From Cornus controversa (Eukaryota > Streptophyta > Magnoliopsida > Cornales > Cornaceae): 64,000 nucleotides of DNA. The translations under genes and the position numbers were made by a program. Location of the stretch: assembly GCA_026545225.1 (NCBI GenBank), contig CM048845.1:32354501-32418500 (forward strand), written 5' to 3'. The notes under the pieces are model-generated. The model ran no database searches and was not told where the DNA came from. It saw only the letters and a list, made by a program, of their open reading frames with translations. Positions 21,848 to 33,682 of this stretch are shown one piece after another; position 1 is the first letter of the stretch; each line of letters starts with the position of its first letter.

Positions 21848-23280
21848 ATGGGACAGCAGGGCCAGAGATCACAAGGCCGTGCCTTTACTCTTGTTCCAGC
21901 AGAGACCTCAGCAGGACCGTCAGTGGTCCGAGGTATATTTTTTGTATCTAGCTTATGGGCTAGGGTTTTAGTGGATTCGAGTGCATCACATTCATTCATA
22001 TCATATGCATTTGCTTGTACTTTGGGGTTGGAGGTGTCATCTTTGGACTCAGTTTTATCCATTGATACGCCAGTTAGTGGTAGGGTGGCTTTGAGTGATG
22101 TGTGCCGATCTTGCGAGATTGAGATTTCAGGACATCGATTAGTGTTCAATTTCATTCTTCTTGAGATGTCTAATTTTGATGTGATCTTGGGTATAGATTG
22201 GCTATTGACCTATAGAGCCAACATTGATTGTTATCGAGGTAGAGTGACTTTGTATACACCAGAGGGTATTAGTATATGTTTTGTGGGGGAGCGGGATGAC
22301 TTCTACTTGTCGTCTTCACATGGTTTGAGTGATCGGAGAGGGCTTGCACATTTCTTAGCGAGCTTACTAGTTGATGGTGATGATGAGACACTTGGAGAGC
22401 TTCCTCGTGTAGTGTGTGAGTTTATGGATGTATTTTCGGGGGACTTGACACAGTTGCCTCCGAAACGGGAAGTGGAGTTTGTGATAGATCTTGCTCCAGG
22501 TACTGCGCCCATTTTGATGGCACCATACCGAATGGCACCAGCTAAGTTGAAAGAGCTAAAGGACAAATTACAAGAGCTACTAGACAAGGGATTTGTACGT
22601 CCTAGTACTTCGCCTTGGGGAGCTCCGGTTCTTTTTGCTAAGAAGAAGGACGGGCAACAATCAAGAATAAGTATCCTTTACCAAAGATAGATGACTTGTT
22701 CGACCAACTCAAGGGTTCGAGATATTTCTCAAAGATAGACTTGAGATCAGGTTACTACCAGTTGGCGATTAGAGAAGCGGACATTCCAAAAACTACTTTT
22801 CGCACATGATACGGACATTATGAGTTTTTGGTGATGCCATTTGGTTTTACGAATGCACCGGCAACATTCATGGATCTAATGCATAGAGTGTTCAATGTTT
22901 ACTTGGACAAATTTGTAGTTGTGTTCGTTGATGACATCCTAGTGTACTCGTCCTCGAAAGAGGAGCACGAGGGTTACTTGAGGAATGTATTATAGCTTCT
23001 AAGAGAACATCAATTATATGCTAAGTATGAGAAATGTGAGTTTTGGCTAGCAGAGGTGAAATTCCTTAGGCATGTTGTATCTGAAGGAGGAGTTTCCGTA
23101 GATCCATCCAAGATAGAGGCGGTGATGAGTTGGGAAAGACCTAAGAGCGTATTTGAGATACGTAGTTTCTTGGGATTGGCTGGATACTATAGAAGATTTG
23201 TGAAGGACTTTTTGAGGTTAGGAGCACTAATGACTAATCTTACCCGAAAAAGAGTGAGGTCGTACCAAGATGTATCATAA
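21848..23280 (+). pseudogene. Tekay protease and reverse transcriptase region (fossil)
   Basis: Protease: VLVDSSASHSFISYAFA near 21968 and DVILGIDWL near 22177. Reverse transcriptase: LPPKREVEFVIDLAPGTAPI near 22455, PYRMAPAKLKELKDKLQELL near 22525, FVRPSTSPWGAPVLF near 22590, a [10 protein letters not shown] block near 22921 and [15 protein letters not shown] near 23170. Order and motifs match chromovirus pol. It is followed by the integrase region. Broken in a few places. Confidence 0.9.
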
Positions 23281-24477
23281 CCTACGCCGACAGTATTGGT
23301 GGAAGGGTATGAAAAGGATGTAGCTCAGTTTGTGGCAAGGTGCCTCACTTGTCAACAAGTGAAGGCCGAGCATCAGAGACTGGCAGGGTTGTTACAGCCA
23401 TTGCCTGTGGTTATGTGAAAATGGTAGCATATCACTATGGACTTTGTGATGGGACTTCCAGGGTCGAGGAAAGGTCACGATGCAGTTTGGGTTGTCGTTG
23501 ACAGATTGACTAAAGTGGCTCACTTTATTCCTATTAAAGTGACCGATGATGTGGATACTCTCAGTAGATTGTACATTGAGCAGATCCTTAGACTTCATGG
23601 CGCTCTAGTTTCTATCATTTCGGATAGAGACCCATGATTTACATCTCAATTTTGGCAGAGTTTACAAGCAGCACTGGATACAGAATTTCATTTTAGTACA
23701 GCTTTTCATCCTCAGACGGATGGTCAGTCCAAGGGTACTATACAGATTCTGGAGGATATGCTGAGAGCATGTGTGCTAGATCTTTGGGATAGTTAGGAGG
23801 ATCACCTTCCATTGGTGGAGTTCGTATACAATAATAGCTATCAAGCTAGTATTGAGATGGCTCCATTTGAGGCTTTGTATGGTAGGCCGTGTAGGTCACC
23901 TGTCTGTTGGACAAAAGTAGGGGAGATAGTTTCTTTAGGACTAGACTTGGTACGAGAGACTACGAAAAAGATCAAGGTAATTCAGCAGAGATTGCTTACA
24001 ACTCAGAGTCGTCAGAAAAGCTATGCCGATAGAAGGAGGCGACCTCTAGCATTTGAGGTGGGGGACCATGTAGTTCTGAAGGTCTCACCACGGAGATGGT
24101 TGATGAGGATCGGTCGTAGTGGTAAGCTAGCACCATGATTTATCAGACCATTTGAGATCTTTGATTGGGTAGGAGAGGTTGCTTATCGCTTGGCATTACC
24201 ACCGCAGTTGTTAAGTGTGCACAACACTTTTCATGTGTCTATGTTGAGGAAGTATAAGCCAGGACCTTCACATGTACTCGATTGGGCAGACCTTGAGGTG
24301 GAGGAAGATGTGTCATACGAGGAGAGACCGATTCAAAATTTGGACACTAGAGAACAAGTGCTTTGGGGCAAGACCATTTCATTGGTTAAAGTGCTTTGGA
24401 GGCATCATGGGGTAGAAGAAGCTATATGGGAGCGAGAACAAGAAGTTCGCTCAAAGTATCCCGAGTTATTCATCACT
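23281..24477 (+). pseudogene. Tekay integrase and chromodomain-like end (fossil)
   Basis: Integrase motifs: CLTCQQVKAEHQ near 23341, MDFVMGLPGSRKGHDAVWVV near 23437, VDRLTKVAHFIPIKV near 23497, VYNNSYQASIEMAPFEALYG near 23824. The C-terminus (RPIQNLDTREQVLWGKTISL near 24325, VKVLWRHHGVEEAIWERE near 24385, KYPELF near 24457) is the integrase tail with the chromodomain-related segment of the Tekay/Del lineage, thought to steer insertion to heterochromatin. A fossil. Confidence 0.87.
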
Positions 24478-24516
24478 TGAGGTATATTCTAATTTCGAGG
24501 ACGAAATTCCTATAAC

Positions 24517-24526
24517 GGTGGGAGGT
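24517..24526 (+). other. polypurine tract of the Tekay element
   Basis: GGTGGGAGGT abuts the 3' LTR start TGTAGAGACC. Confidence 0.75.
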
Positions 24527-27256
24527 TGTAGAGACCGTGCCCAATTTTGGCTATTTTTTTAAATTTTTCATCATTTATTATTTTAAATGCATTTTAAATG
24601 ATATTTAATAAGTTTTGAATGTGGGGAACATGTTTAGAAGGTTGGAATATGGTTTTGAAAAATTTTTGAAACTTTTGAAAAAGTTTGACTTTTTGGTCAA
24701 ACCGGGGCCCGGGATGCGACTTAAGTGCGTCCGGGAATTTAAAAAAAATTCTCAAAAATATTTTTTTTGGGATTGGCTTAAATGAAATGTTTAGAGTGTT
24801 AAGGAAGTGATTTCAAGTCCAACGGAATGTTCAAGAATTAATTCGGAGGTCGGGAGGGTACGTTAAGTGGCACAGGGGCAAAACGGTCTTTTCGTGCCCC
24901 TAGGAGTGAAATAAATATCCCAAGGTCTGGGATATTTCATATTTACAGATCCAATCTCTCTCTAAAAGTCACCACTTCATCCCTCTCCCTTCTCTCTAGA
25001 TTTTAGGTCACTTGTGGAGTGATTTGTAAGATTTCGAAGAAGGAATGTCTGTAGAGGGCGTTGAGGGCTTCGGTTTGAACCGATCAAAGTTCGTGTTTCA
25101 TAAAGTTGGAATGGATGGAATTTTTAAAAGAGGGATTCAAAGCTTGGGAATTGAGGTAGGGGTGCTAGACTAATCTTTACTTTGATTCTATAGGTCACAT
25201 ATTTGTGACATGAAAGATAAGTTGAGATTTTTTGAGTTTAGGATTTTATGTATATATATATAAATGTGATTTATGAATATGTATAGGTCTAACATGATAG
25301 TTAGGGCCCATATGTGTTATATATGTGATATTGAGACTATATATGTTAATTGTTGAAAATGTGTTCATTTGGTGAAAACATGAAAATGTGGGTGTTTATA
25401 GATTTATGCATGAAAGATATGACTTTCTTGAAAAATGCATAACCATGACGATTTTCATGATGTGAGTGTGATGACATTGTGACAATCTTGAAGTGAAGAA
25501 AAACACATTGATTTGATAAAATGCAGTGCATTGTGTTGATTGAGTGGATTGATGTGATTATGTGCACTATATGAAAAGTGAGGTTTTGGGGCGTGACAAC
25601 ATTGAAAATTAAGATAAGGGGATGACCCCTAGGGTGAAAGACCCAAGACTTGGCTAAGCGGATGGCGCATCCGTCGGAATAGTGAACCGAGAAGCGTAAA
25701 CAGAGTTTAGGTGACGAAGAGACCCTTACTATGAGGTGGTTTGATAATCTAGTCCCCGTTGAATTGATTTTCGGACTTATGTGGTGTGAGTTTTATATTT
25801 AATTGAGACATGATCAATTTGCTATATGTATGTATACATTGGAATGTGAAGCATAACGCATGATTTATAAAACGTGATTGTGTAGGGGTAAAAAGCATGG
25901 ATATTTGTCATATAGATTGTAATGACTTCATATGCATCCATGCATGGCCGCCTGAGTTAGAGTAGAGTTGGGTGGATCATTCCCACTGAGCCGCAGTGGT
26001 GCTCAACCCCTATATATAATTTTTTTTCAAATAATGCACCAATAGAGGATGAGCCATGATTAGCTTAATGGACCTTGTTGAGTTTCTTTTGAACTTTTAG
26101 ATCTTTTGATATGTATCTAGATGTTCATGTTGTTTTGTGGCATGTGGACTCTTTTGGAAAATGTTTTTCTTAAAGTTGGATAACATATTTATATTCGAAT
26201 TTCATATGTATGTATAAGCCATGTTGGACATGTATGGAAGACTTTGAACATAATTGTATAGCCATTAGGGGGGGACACGTGCCCAAAAGTGTCCATTTTG
26301 AATTTACGGTGTGAATGACATATGAAATGATTTGTATGATTTCAATAGAAATGTATAAAAATTTGTGAGATTACGGTGATATGAATGTGTGAATTAGGGT
26401 GGGTGTATGGAGATGTACCATTTGTAGATTCTTGGAATGTTGGGTGTAAGATTTTGTTTTGGAAGTGAAACTATTGCCGGTCAAATGAATACATTCTGCC
26501 CGAATTTTGGCAAATTTTTTGAGGGGTCTACACAACTCCAAATGATCTGAAAGTTTTAGCACATCTTCCCTTGATGTCTAGTGTTCCCATATTTAATTTC
26601 GTGAAGTTTGGACAACCACAGAAGTTTAGAAAAATCAGACAAGATTCTGCCACCAGATTTTACAATTTCTATTGGGCACCAAATTGATTGTCAAAACTGT
26701 TTCATTTGGCTAACATCTAGCCATTAAGGTTGGCTCAAGCTTCTTCTATATTTAGTCTAGTTTCTATAGAATTTTCGTTTGCCTCGTTTCGGGTTGAAAT
26801 GAATTTTCTACGAATTTTTTTACGACTGTTGCACAGATTGCACTCTAGCAGTACACTATTCATTTTGGAGTTACTGTACCTTTTTAGCTATTGCCCGGTG
26901 ATGATAAAACAGGGTTCCGGACCTCTTCAAAAGGTCTAAATTATGTTTTTAAGCACCTTGGGACTATAGTAGGATGAGACAATGGTCCGAAAAATTTTTC
27001 AGAATTTTTTACGAAAAGTTACTATTCACGAGAGCCAAAAATCACTTTTATTTTAAAAAAATTCTAAATGATTTCAACAATGAGGACCATGGTTAGTTAT
27101 GCATATTCACTTAATCATATGCATTATGAGTTGCTTCTGCGGTTAATAGAATTGGGTTGGATGTTAGATTTTTCAAAACGATTGTTTTGATTAGATTTCA
27201 CCGTTGACCCCTATTTCCCTCGCTCTTAACTGGGTGTCGGAAATCAGGGCGTGACA
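24527..27256 (+). repeat. 3' LTR of the Tekay-type element
   Basis: 2730 bp, partner of 17657-20400, followed by GGACC (27257-27261). Confidence 0.93.
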
Positions 27257-27261
27257 GGACC

Positions 27262-27639
27262 TACACAAAGAATAAAAATATTAATTACCTTCCAAAAAAA
27301 ATAGAGTAAAAATATTAATTATAGAGTAATGATAGTGGCAAAAAAAATTAAAATTAGAGTAATGTTATTCAAAGAAAAAAACGAATTTCTTTACTTGAAA
27401 ACCTGGCAAAAACACACGATAGAGTATGTTATGCAAACCCATAACTCCATATTAAAATATCAGTAATTGGACAGTGGAATTCATACAAAATTCTATGATT
27501 TTCTTAGACCTGGCATCAAAAGCTTGTTGAAGCTTTAAAGATTCTAAGGATATATCCAAGAATGAACGTAACATTTTCCCTAGAAGTTTAAGTTAGACCT
27601 CTTTAAAGCTAAAAATTTCTATGTTATTTATATATATGG
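27262..27639. other. CACTA interior, A-rich
   Basis: Contains a LINE-tail-like ATTACCTTCC followed by a run of A near 27286-27300. No coding region seen. Confidence 0.4.
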
Positions 27640-28160
27640 TCCCATCTTGGAAAGGGTCTCCTATGTTTTGTGTTACTCAGAAATTGAAGTGTTTAAAAGC
27701 TTAATTGAAGGTTCTTAACAATGAGAATTATAGTGACCTTTCTAAACAAGTCCAATAGAATAGGGAACAACTTAACCAGTTTGAAAGACAGCTTGACGTG
27801 GATGCATTGAATGTGACTAATGAGTGGCAGGAAAGAGACTGGATGCAGCAGTTTCAAAATTTGGCTAAAACTAAAGAATCTTTTTACCGCCAACAATCTA
27901 GAATTTGTGGTTACATCTTGGGGATAAAAATACTGCTTACTTCCATAAAGTAGCAAATTATGGAAGGAAGATTAATAAAAATGCTGCTAAAATCTGATGA
28001 TGGCAATAGAGTGATTCTAGACTTAAGTATGTGGCTAATCCATTGAATTTGGATCAAATTCAGCATATGCATAGACCTGTTACAGATGAAGAAGTTCTGT
28101 AAACTATGCTTTCCTTAAAGGATGACAAGGCTCCTAGTTATGATGACACGATAACCTATT
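27640..28160 (+). mobile_element. L1-type LINE ORF2 fragment
   Basis: Plus-strand translation in shifting frames shows ERQLDVDALNVTNEWQERDW near 27784, then WLHLGDKNTAYFHKVANYGR at 27908-27967 and LSLKDDKAPSYD near 28110. The WL-x-x-GDKNT-x-FFH motif and KDDKAPG-like block are the linker and start of the reverse transcriptase in plant L1 ORF2. There are several stops and frame changes, and neither the 5' nor the 3' end is found. The minus-strand frame at 27693-27956 is a shadow of this. Confidence 0.8.
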
Positions 28161-30214
28161 CTTATTGGGAAATGACATAATTACCAATTAAGAGTGCCAT
28201 TACTTATTCTTAATAGAAATCTTATATAGATATGGGTTCCTCCTATTTCAACTAGGACTAGGACTTCAAATAGGAAACTTGAAGACTTAAACTAACAATA
28301 CTATTAACCTAGTAAAGACCATTGGTAATTGCTAAGGCTCTACTACAGTCTGTATACAACAAAAAATTAGAAATTGCCAAAATACTCTATTCCTTAAAAA
28401 TGGAAAAATATAAATAGGAAAATACCTAGGCTGCTAATTTAAAATAAACATGACAAAAGACTTTAATCCAACATAAAACTTGAATACATAAGGTCTATAT
28501 AATGTTCCATGCAAAAATTTCTGATTCTCTCCTTTTACTATTTTCATGCTTTTGTATCAATGAAGATAGATCTGTTATAGGATGTCAAAGAACATGGGGA
28601 GAAACATTATGGCAGGCTGAAATACTCCCAACGATATATTTTAAGACTACAAAGATTTTGGATGAGAATTGGTAGTTAAGAAATAAATTAGCAATAATGA
28701 AACTGAATATAAAACATACAAAGCCATGTTGCTTCTATGGCACTGAAATGCTTGTAAATTAGTCTCATCAATTGATGATGGAAGCTCAAAAAAGAAAACA
28801 CTATCTAATTTTTTTTCAGAAGATGGAATGGCACATTGAAGATTCAAAGATTAAGAGGGTGGAGAAGGATTCAATGGCTTTCCAAAATATTTTTTAAGTG
28901 ATGAATTATCAAATTTGAGACTTACATTTGAAAACATTTACCCTTCTAATTGCTTCAAACCAAATCCAGAAATTTTGTAAAGCTGATGAAAATATGGATA
29001 GTAGTTGGTCTGTTTATATATCGAAAGAACTCCCATTAGTGATATCTGACTTGTCATGGGACCAGCCTTTCAATACCTAAGGTAGTGCTACATTCATGCT
29101 TTCTAGAGAAAATGAAAAATGAATTTCACCACTTCTGCTTATATTTTTAGTTGTCCTTAGTGTACATCTTCATAAGATAAAAAAGAAAATAGATTTGTTG
29201 AATTTTTTTTTTAAAAACTTGTAGAGAATTTCATAGTAGAACAATAAAACTACAATAAAACTTGAAAGATTAAAAGTATCACTTAGCTATTGTTTCTGGA
29301 CTAGTGGAGTGCAATTGAAGAAACACTTTGACATCAAACTTTATATAAAACAAGGATATGGTTCTAATGGATTAAAGCAGCAACTTAATCCAACCAATTT
29401 CTACTCCAAATACAAAGAGCAACAATAAAAATAAGCTTATTTGCCTCATATACCTACCTGGTATATGTATAGCTTCAAGTTAATTAATTGCTTCAAATTT
29501 TTATGTCACAAACTCAAGGCCAGACCCTTCTAATCTGATCAAAGTAATTTGATCAAGTTAATTTTTCATCTCTCGTGTGAAGTTGTTCTTCCAATCCCCA
29601 ACAACACCATGCCTAAAAAAACTTACAAACGGTTTGTATTTATATGAAATTTGCAACAATAATGTCGAAAGTTATGGAGTTGTTTTGTTTTCAAGACAGA
29701 GACAAATGCAAGTGACATGTGTATCATGCAATAGACTTGTGTATAGGAGTGTGAATCCATTGCTTTCTTTTTTTCTCACTGACTCTGCTTTTCATAGAGT
29801 TATTTCTATGTCTATGTTAAAACAGCACATAAAAGGGTTGATGGGCTAGCTTAGGGATCCACAAGCACATTACTCATTAGCTTTGTAAGGATAGATAATT
29901 ATTTTTATTTATTTATTTATATTTGGGTAGAGTGGATAGATAATTGTTTTGGCAAACCTGGTTAGAACATTACAGGTGGAATTCCATAAAGCAACTAATG
30001 ACCTAACCTTCCACCCAATATTCTTCTTATACACACTTGTAGCTAGCTAGATGGATTCCTAATATATAGTATTATTGAACTTTAGTGGAATCCCAAACAT
30101 GAATAAATAAATTAATTAAAAAGCATAGTTAGGAAACTCTATTTGCAATTAAAAGATCTGGGATTGTTTTCATTATATATGCCACTAGCATCAACTTTAG
30201 GCATAAGCCTTTGT
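28161..30214. other. CACTA interior, unassigned
   Basis: AT-rich. The minus frame near 28715-28845 (VFFFELPSSIDETNLQAFQC) looks protein-like but I do not recognise it. The plus frame 29577-29849 has no family resemblance. Confidence 0.4.
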
Positions 30215-30400
30215 TAACAGTTAGAGTTCACACCACAAAGATTATGTCCAAGTCCTAGTCCTATTCCTAGTCCTAGTAAAACATATGCTCCATCACCCTT
30301 GATGTTCACCATTTGTCCAAGATGTAAAGCTTATCTAATAAGCCAAGGAGGAGGATATGGAATAACAATTGTTCTTCATCTTTTTATATTTCTTCAAATT
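30215..30400 (+). other. possible captured exon, Pro/Ser-rich with CxxC
   Basis: After a TTAACAG acceptor-like site the plus frame reads LEFTPQRLCPSPSPIPSPSK, then TYAPSPLMFTICPRCKAYL. A proline/serine-rich run leading into CPRC recalls small plant proteins of the GIR1/GIR2 type (which have CPRC followed by a second CPKC), but the second pair is absent. The resemblance is weak; it may be chance. Confidence 0.25.
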
Positions 30401-30453
30401 ATTTCAGTAATTTTTAAAACATATTAAATTGAGTTTTTCAATACTATACTAAT

Positions 30454-30534
30454 CTGTAACTCTTCTATACTAATCTTTTTTTTTCCCCGTTAACTGGGCA
30501 AGTAGTATAGAAGAGTAGTATAGAAGAGTTACAG
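30454..30534. repeat. inverted repeat, 19 bp perfect arms
   Basis: CTGTAACTCTTCTATACTA (30454-30472) and its exact complement TAGTATAGAAGAGTTACAG (30516-30534) with a 43 bp spacer. An extra direct copy of TAGTATAGAAGAG precedes the right arm. Confidence 0.85.
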
Positions 30535-31092
30535 TGAGGTCTCACTTTAGAGACAAACAAAACCAAATAGGCAACCCAACAACATAACAATGACTAAACA
30601 TATTAGCCAAACAAGGCCCTTAAAGGCAATGAAATGCAAGAAAATGCAATAAACAGATTTGTCATGCCATAAAAGATAAATGAAAACAATAAACAGAGCA
30701 TCAACACCTAAAAGAGAAACATTTAAACTTAATTATTAAAATTTCATTACAAATTAACATGAAAACTAGATGTATAAGAAATTGCAGACAAAATAATTGC
30801 AAACAAGAAACAGAGAAATGAATCATAACACTTGTAAACCATAAAAAGGAAAAAAGAAATTCTACCTCTACAAACTATAGTACCTGAATGATGTTATTAA
30901 GCCTTAAAAATTAAAAAAATAGGTACTTGAAAAAGACAAACAAGGATAAATAAAGTGGATATCAGTAAAAGGCTGAGGAAGCACTAAAATGATCATTTTT
31001 CCTTTACTGGTGCCAAAAATATTCCCACAGACATCCTCCCCTTCACGCAAAATGAAAGCCTAAGGACCTTTAAACTAAACTCCTATCTGATA
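30535..31092. other. CACTA interior, unassigned
   Basis: AT-rich with no gene seen. Confidence 0.5.
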
Positions 31093-31135
31093 ATGTGTGT
31101 TTGTGTGTGTGATTGTGTTCATGTGCTTGTGTGAG

Positions 31136-31178
<43 letters not shown>
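31093..31178. repeat. (GT)n-(TA)n-(GA)n compound microsatellite
   Basis: GT-rich 31093-31132, TA 31136-31154, GA 31155-31178. Confidence 0.95.
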
Positions 31179-31599
31179 AAGACCCACCAAATTCAATTGC
31201 ACATTTCGATTAAGGATCCATTACTTGTCAAAAGACCTCTACAAATGGAGTGAGAGTGAGAGATTGAACTGATAGAGGGTTTAAATTAACCTCACGGAGA
31301 GTGAGAGATTAGGGCTTAACCAAGTGAGAGTGAGAGATTGAGGCTACTTCGATGGAATGGATACAAAGAGAGAGACAAAGCTAGGACTTCATGATTGATG
31401 TGAGAGAGAGGTTGGGGTTTGCAGGTTAGGGCTTCGTCTTCCTCTGCAGCTTTCAGATGCTAAACAGTGTGTCTTCCTCTGCAGCTTTCAGGTGCAAATA
31501 GAAAAAAACCCTAGGGACGGTAATAAGAGAGAAAGAGGTAGAAAAGAAAATAATGGAGCGAGAATGGCCTGATAGAGATCATGGGAATTTTTAGAATGA
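31179..31599. other. CACTA interior with short duplications
   Basis: Repeats GAGTGAGAGATT several times (31250-31340), and TGTCTTCCTCTGCAGCTTTCAG occurs twice (near 31436 and 31470). It may be part of a 5' untranslated exon, but nothing coding is seen. Confidence 0.5.
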
Positions 31600-31978
31600 A
31601 ATGAATTAGTGACGGTGTAAACCCTGTTATTAAAGTTTCAACATCGTCCCAAGAAGTCATGGCGCTATATATTTTCACCAAAACCATCTGGCGGGAAAAA
31701 AGTTTGGTATCTGTGAAGGCATGATGGGTACTGTCACTAAAAAATATTACCTTTAGTGACGGTTTTTTGGACTATCACTAAAATTTTGGTATTTGTGACG
31801 GCATGATGGGTATTGTCACTAAAAAATATGACCTTTAGTAATAGTTTTTTGGACTATTACTAAAAATTCGGTCATTAGGGACGGTCGAAGTTCACCGTGC
31901 CCAAAAATAGGGTTATTAGTCACGATTTTTTGGACTGTCCCTAAAGGACTATTCCTAAAAAGCCAATTTCTTGTAGTG
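31600..31978. repeat. CACTA right subterminal repeats and terminal inverted repeat
   Basis: Repeated TTAGTGACGGT and ACTGTCACTAAA units, including two ~85 bp direct copies (GGCATGATGGGTA...), end at TTTCTTGTAGTG. Counterpart of 4046-4480. Confidence 0.88.
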
Positions 31979-32132
31979 AGTGTTGGCGACAGAGAGAAAG
32001 AGATTGAAATTCATTGTTGTCACCTTGATTTTTGATTGTGCATCTCTTTCCATCATCAATAAGTATGAATCTAGTTCTTATGGGTCCATTTGAGGTATAA
32101 TCTACTCTTTAAAACTCTCACTCTATCTAAAT

Positions 32133-32460
32133 ATGCACATCTCTCGGTTTGTCACTATGATGTTACTCTTGAGTATCTGTTCTGTGTTTGAAGAAAATTT
32201 TTGAATGTTGATTTATGCACATCTCTCGGTTTATCACTATGATGTTACTCTTGAGTATCTATTCTGTGTTTGAAGAAAAATTTTGAATATTGATTTATGC
32301 ACATCTCCTGGTTTGTCACTATGATGTTACTCTTGAGTATCTATTCTGTGTTTGAAGAAAATTTTTGAATGCTGATTTATGCACATCTCTCAGTTTTGCC
32401 TTTATGATATTACTTTTGAAGTTTATTCTATGTTGGAGGCAAATTGTTAAATCGGTTAAT
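32133..32460. repeat. 82-83 bp tandem repeat, almost four copies
   Basis: Units start at 32133, 32216, 32298 and 32380 with TGCACATCTC; the first three are nearly identical, the fourth decayed. Confidence 0.95.
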
Positions 32461-32819
32461 GAGGCTTGCATGCTCTATTTTGGTTGAATCAATTCTCGTG
32501 ACTCCCATGTTATGATGTTGAATTGATTCTTAAGTTCTTACACCATATCAGAGTTCATCTAATTCGGTCTATACACATTGACTAAGTCTCAACACTAGTA
32601 TTATCATTTTAATTTCTATTTTTCTCTTTCACGTATAAAATGTCCAAAAATGATTTTGCAGAATCTGTTTTGCTGAAAATATTTTTGCTGGAATCATTGT
32701 TGTGTGTTGATGAACTAATGTTGCAGAATTTATTGATCTAAAGAGCTGATTTTTCAGAACTCAAAATTTGCTGATGTTGGAATTTGAATTTTATTTATTT
32801 TAGAATTTTAATATTGTTT

Positions 32820-32940
32820 TTTGGAATTGGTTCTGCTATTTTGGAATTGAATCTGCTAATTTGGAATTGGTTCTTCTGATTTGGAATTGATATATGCTAA
32901 TTTGGAATTGTTGTTTTGTTAGTTTGGAATTGCTGAGTTG
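32820..32940. repeat. ~20 bp tandem repeat around TTTGGAATTG
   Basis: Six copies at 32820, 32840, 32860, 32880, 32901 and 32923. Confidence 0.9.
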
Positions 32941-33682
32941 TTGCTTTAGAATTGTTCTACTAATTTCTACCCCAGTTGCAGTTGTGTTTAAATCATAAGA
33001 ACTGGTTCAAAATTCAAGAATAGCCAGAATAGTTGCTTATGGAGAAAATCAAGCTGAAGAAGAGTTTTCAAGAAGCTAAGAAAAAGACTCATTGAAATAG
33101 AAGACTTCTACAAATTTTGTGCAGCTACACTTTAAGGGTGTACTTATTGAAGCCTATCGTCGCAAAAGTTTGAGTGTCATTATCTGCCCAAGAAGATCAA
33201 GTGTCTTATTCATTATCAAGATCAACCTTAAAGACAGGCGATGAAAGCTAGAAGACTTGTTGTTTACTACATCGAACTAACTCCACTATCACTATTTATA
33301 GCCCAAGTATTGGGATATTTTGGACAGGGGGAGTGTGAGTGATTGTGGTGAGATTTGGTGAGAGATTGTTTAGGCTTTGGAAAGCCTGGGCTAGGTTGAG
33401 ATTTGGTGAGAGTGGTTTAGGCCCAGGGAGGCTGTGAACTGGGTCGAGTGCTAGAGTGACTATGTGGTGAGTTGGGTGAGTGAGAGAGTGATTGAGAGAT
33501 TATTGTACTACCCTTTCAGACATAGTGGAGCTCAGTTCAAAGACCTTTTTTTCCCCACCTTGGGGTTTTTCTCTATAAATCTGTGTGTCCATAATTGTGT
33601 GATTAGATGTGCTAGCCAAACTTACAATATTAGGAAGAAAAATTGAAGAACCTATTCAGCCCCTCCCCCTCTAGGTTCATCA

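Larger units (their letters stand above)
17657..27256 (+). mobile_element. Ty3/gypsy chromovirus, Tekay/Del-type, both LTRs, fossil
   Basis: Long LTRs (17657-20400 and 24527-27256, TGTAGAGACC...GTGACA) flank a 4.1 kb interior; GGACC lies on both outer sides (17652-17656 and 27257-27261). The primer site TGGTATTAGAGC is three bases after the 5' LTR. Interior order is gag with two CCHC knuckles, protease, reverse transcriptase, integrase and a chromodomain-like end. Chromodomain plus ~2.7 kb LTRs point to the Tekay/Del lineage. In two sampled stretches (about 450 bp) the LTRs are about 96-97% identical, suggesting an insertion one to two million years old at commonly assumed rates. The interior is broken in several places. 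Confidence 0.93.
4046..31978. mobile_element. CACTA (En/Spm, CMC) DNA transposon with nested insertions
   Basis: The left end reads CACTACAAGAAAT at 4046 and the right end is its inverted copy ending TTTCTTGTAGTG at 31978. Both are flanked by the 3 bp duplication AGT (4043-4045 and 31979-31981), which is the CACTA target-site rule. Arrays of short subterminal repeats built on ATTAGTGACGGT and its complement lie inside both ends. The span is 27.9 kb; removing the nested Tat (4672-10582) and Tekay (17657-27256) elements leaves about 12.4 kb, a normal size for a plant CACTA. Only scraps of a possible transposon gene are visible (10735-11400). A host exon (16738-16829) lies in the interior. Confidence 0.85.
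1..33682 (+). mobile_element. Ty1/copia retrotransposon, 3' part, SIRE-like; fossil with nested insertions
   Basis: Order seen: copia reverse transcriptase, RNase H, two purine-rich blocks typical of large plant copia elements (about 3285-3297 and 3341-3354), then a long 3' LTR starting TGATGG at 3355 and ending TTCATCA at 33682. Everything else in the span is nested: a solo LTR in pol and a CACTA transposon in the LTR. The 5' end lies outside the window, so age from an LTR pair cannot be judged. Order of domains and the long LTR (about 2.4 kb after removing inserts) suggest the SIRE/Maximus group, an inference from family knowledge. The element is clearly broken and old relative to its inserts. 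Confidence 0.75.
31979..33682 (+). mobile_element. copia 3' LTR, right part
   Basis: Continues the LTR interrupted at 4045; AGT at 31979-31981 is the CACTA duplication. It holds a 82 bp tandem array (32133-32460), a ~20 bp TTGGAATTG array (32820-32940) and a pyrimidine-rich end CCCCTCCCCCTCTAGG before TTCATCA. The LTR end at 33682 is inferred from the TGATG/CATCA inverted ends. Confidence 0.65.

Noticed and set aside
27693-27956. 87-residue minus-strand frame
   Set aside because: Shadow of the LINE ORF2 fragment on the plus strand.
29577-29849. 90-residue plus-strand frame
   Set aside because: No domain, no neighbouring exon signals, AT-rich context; a chance frame is likely.
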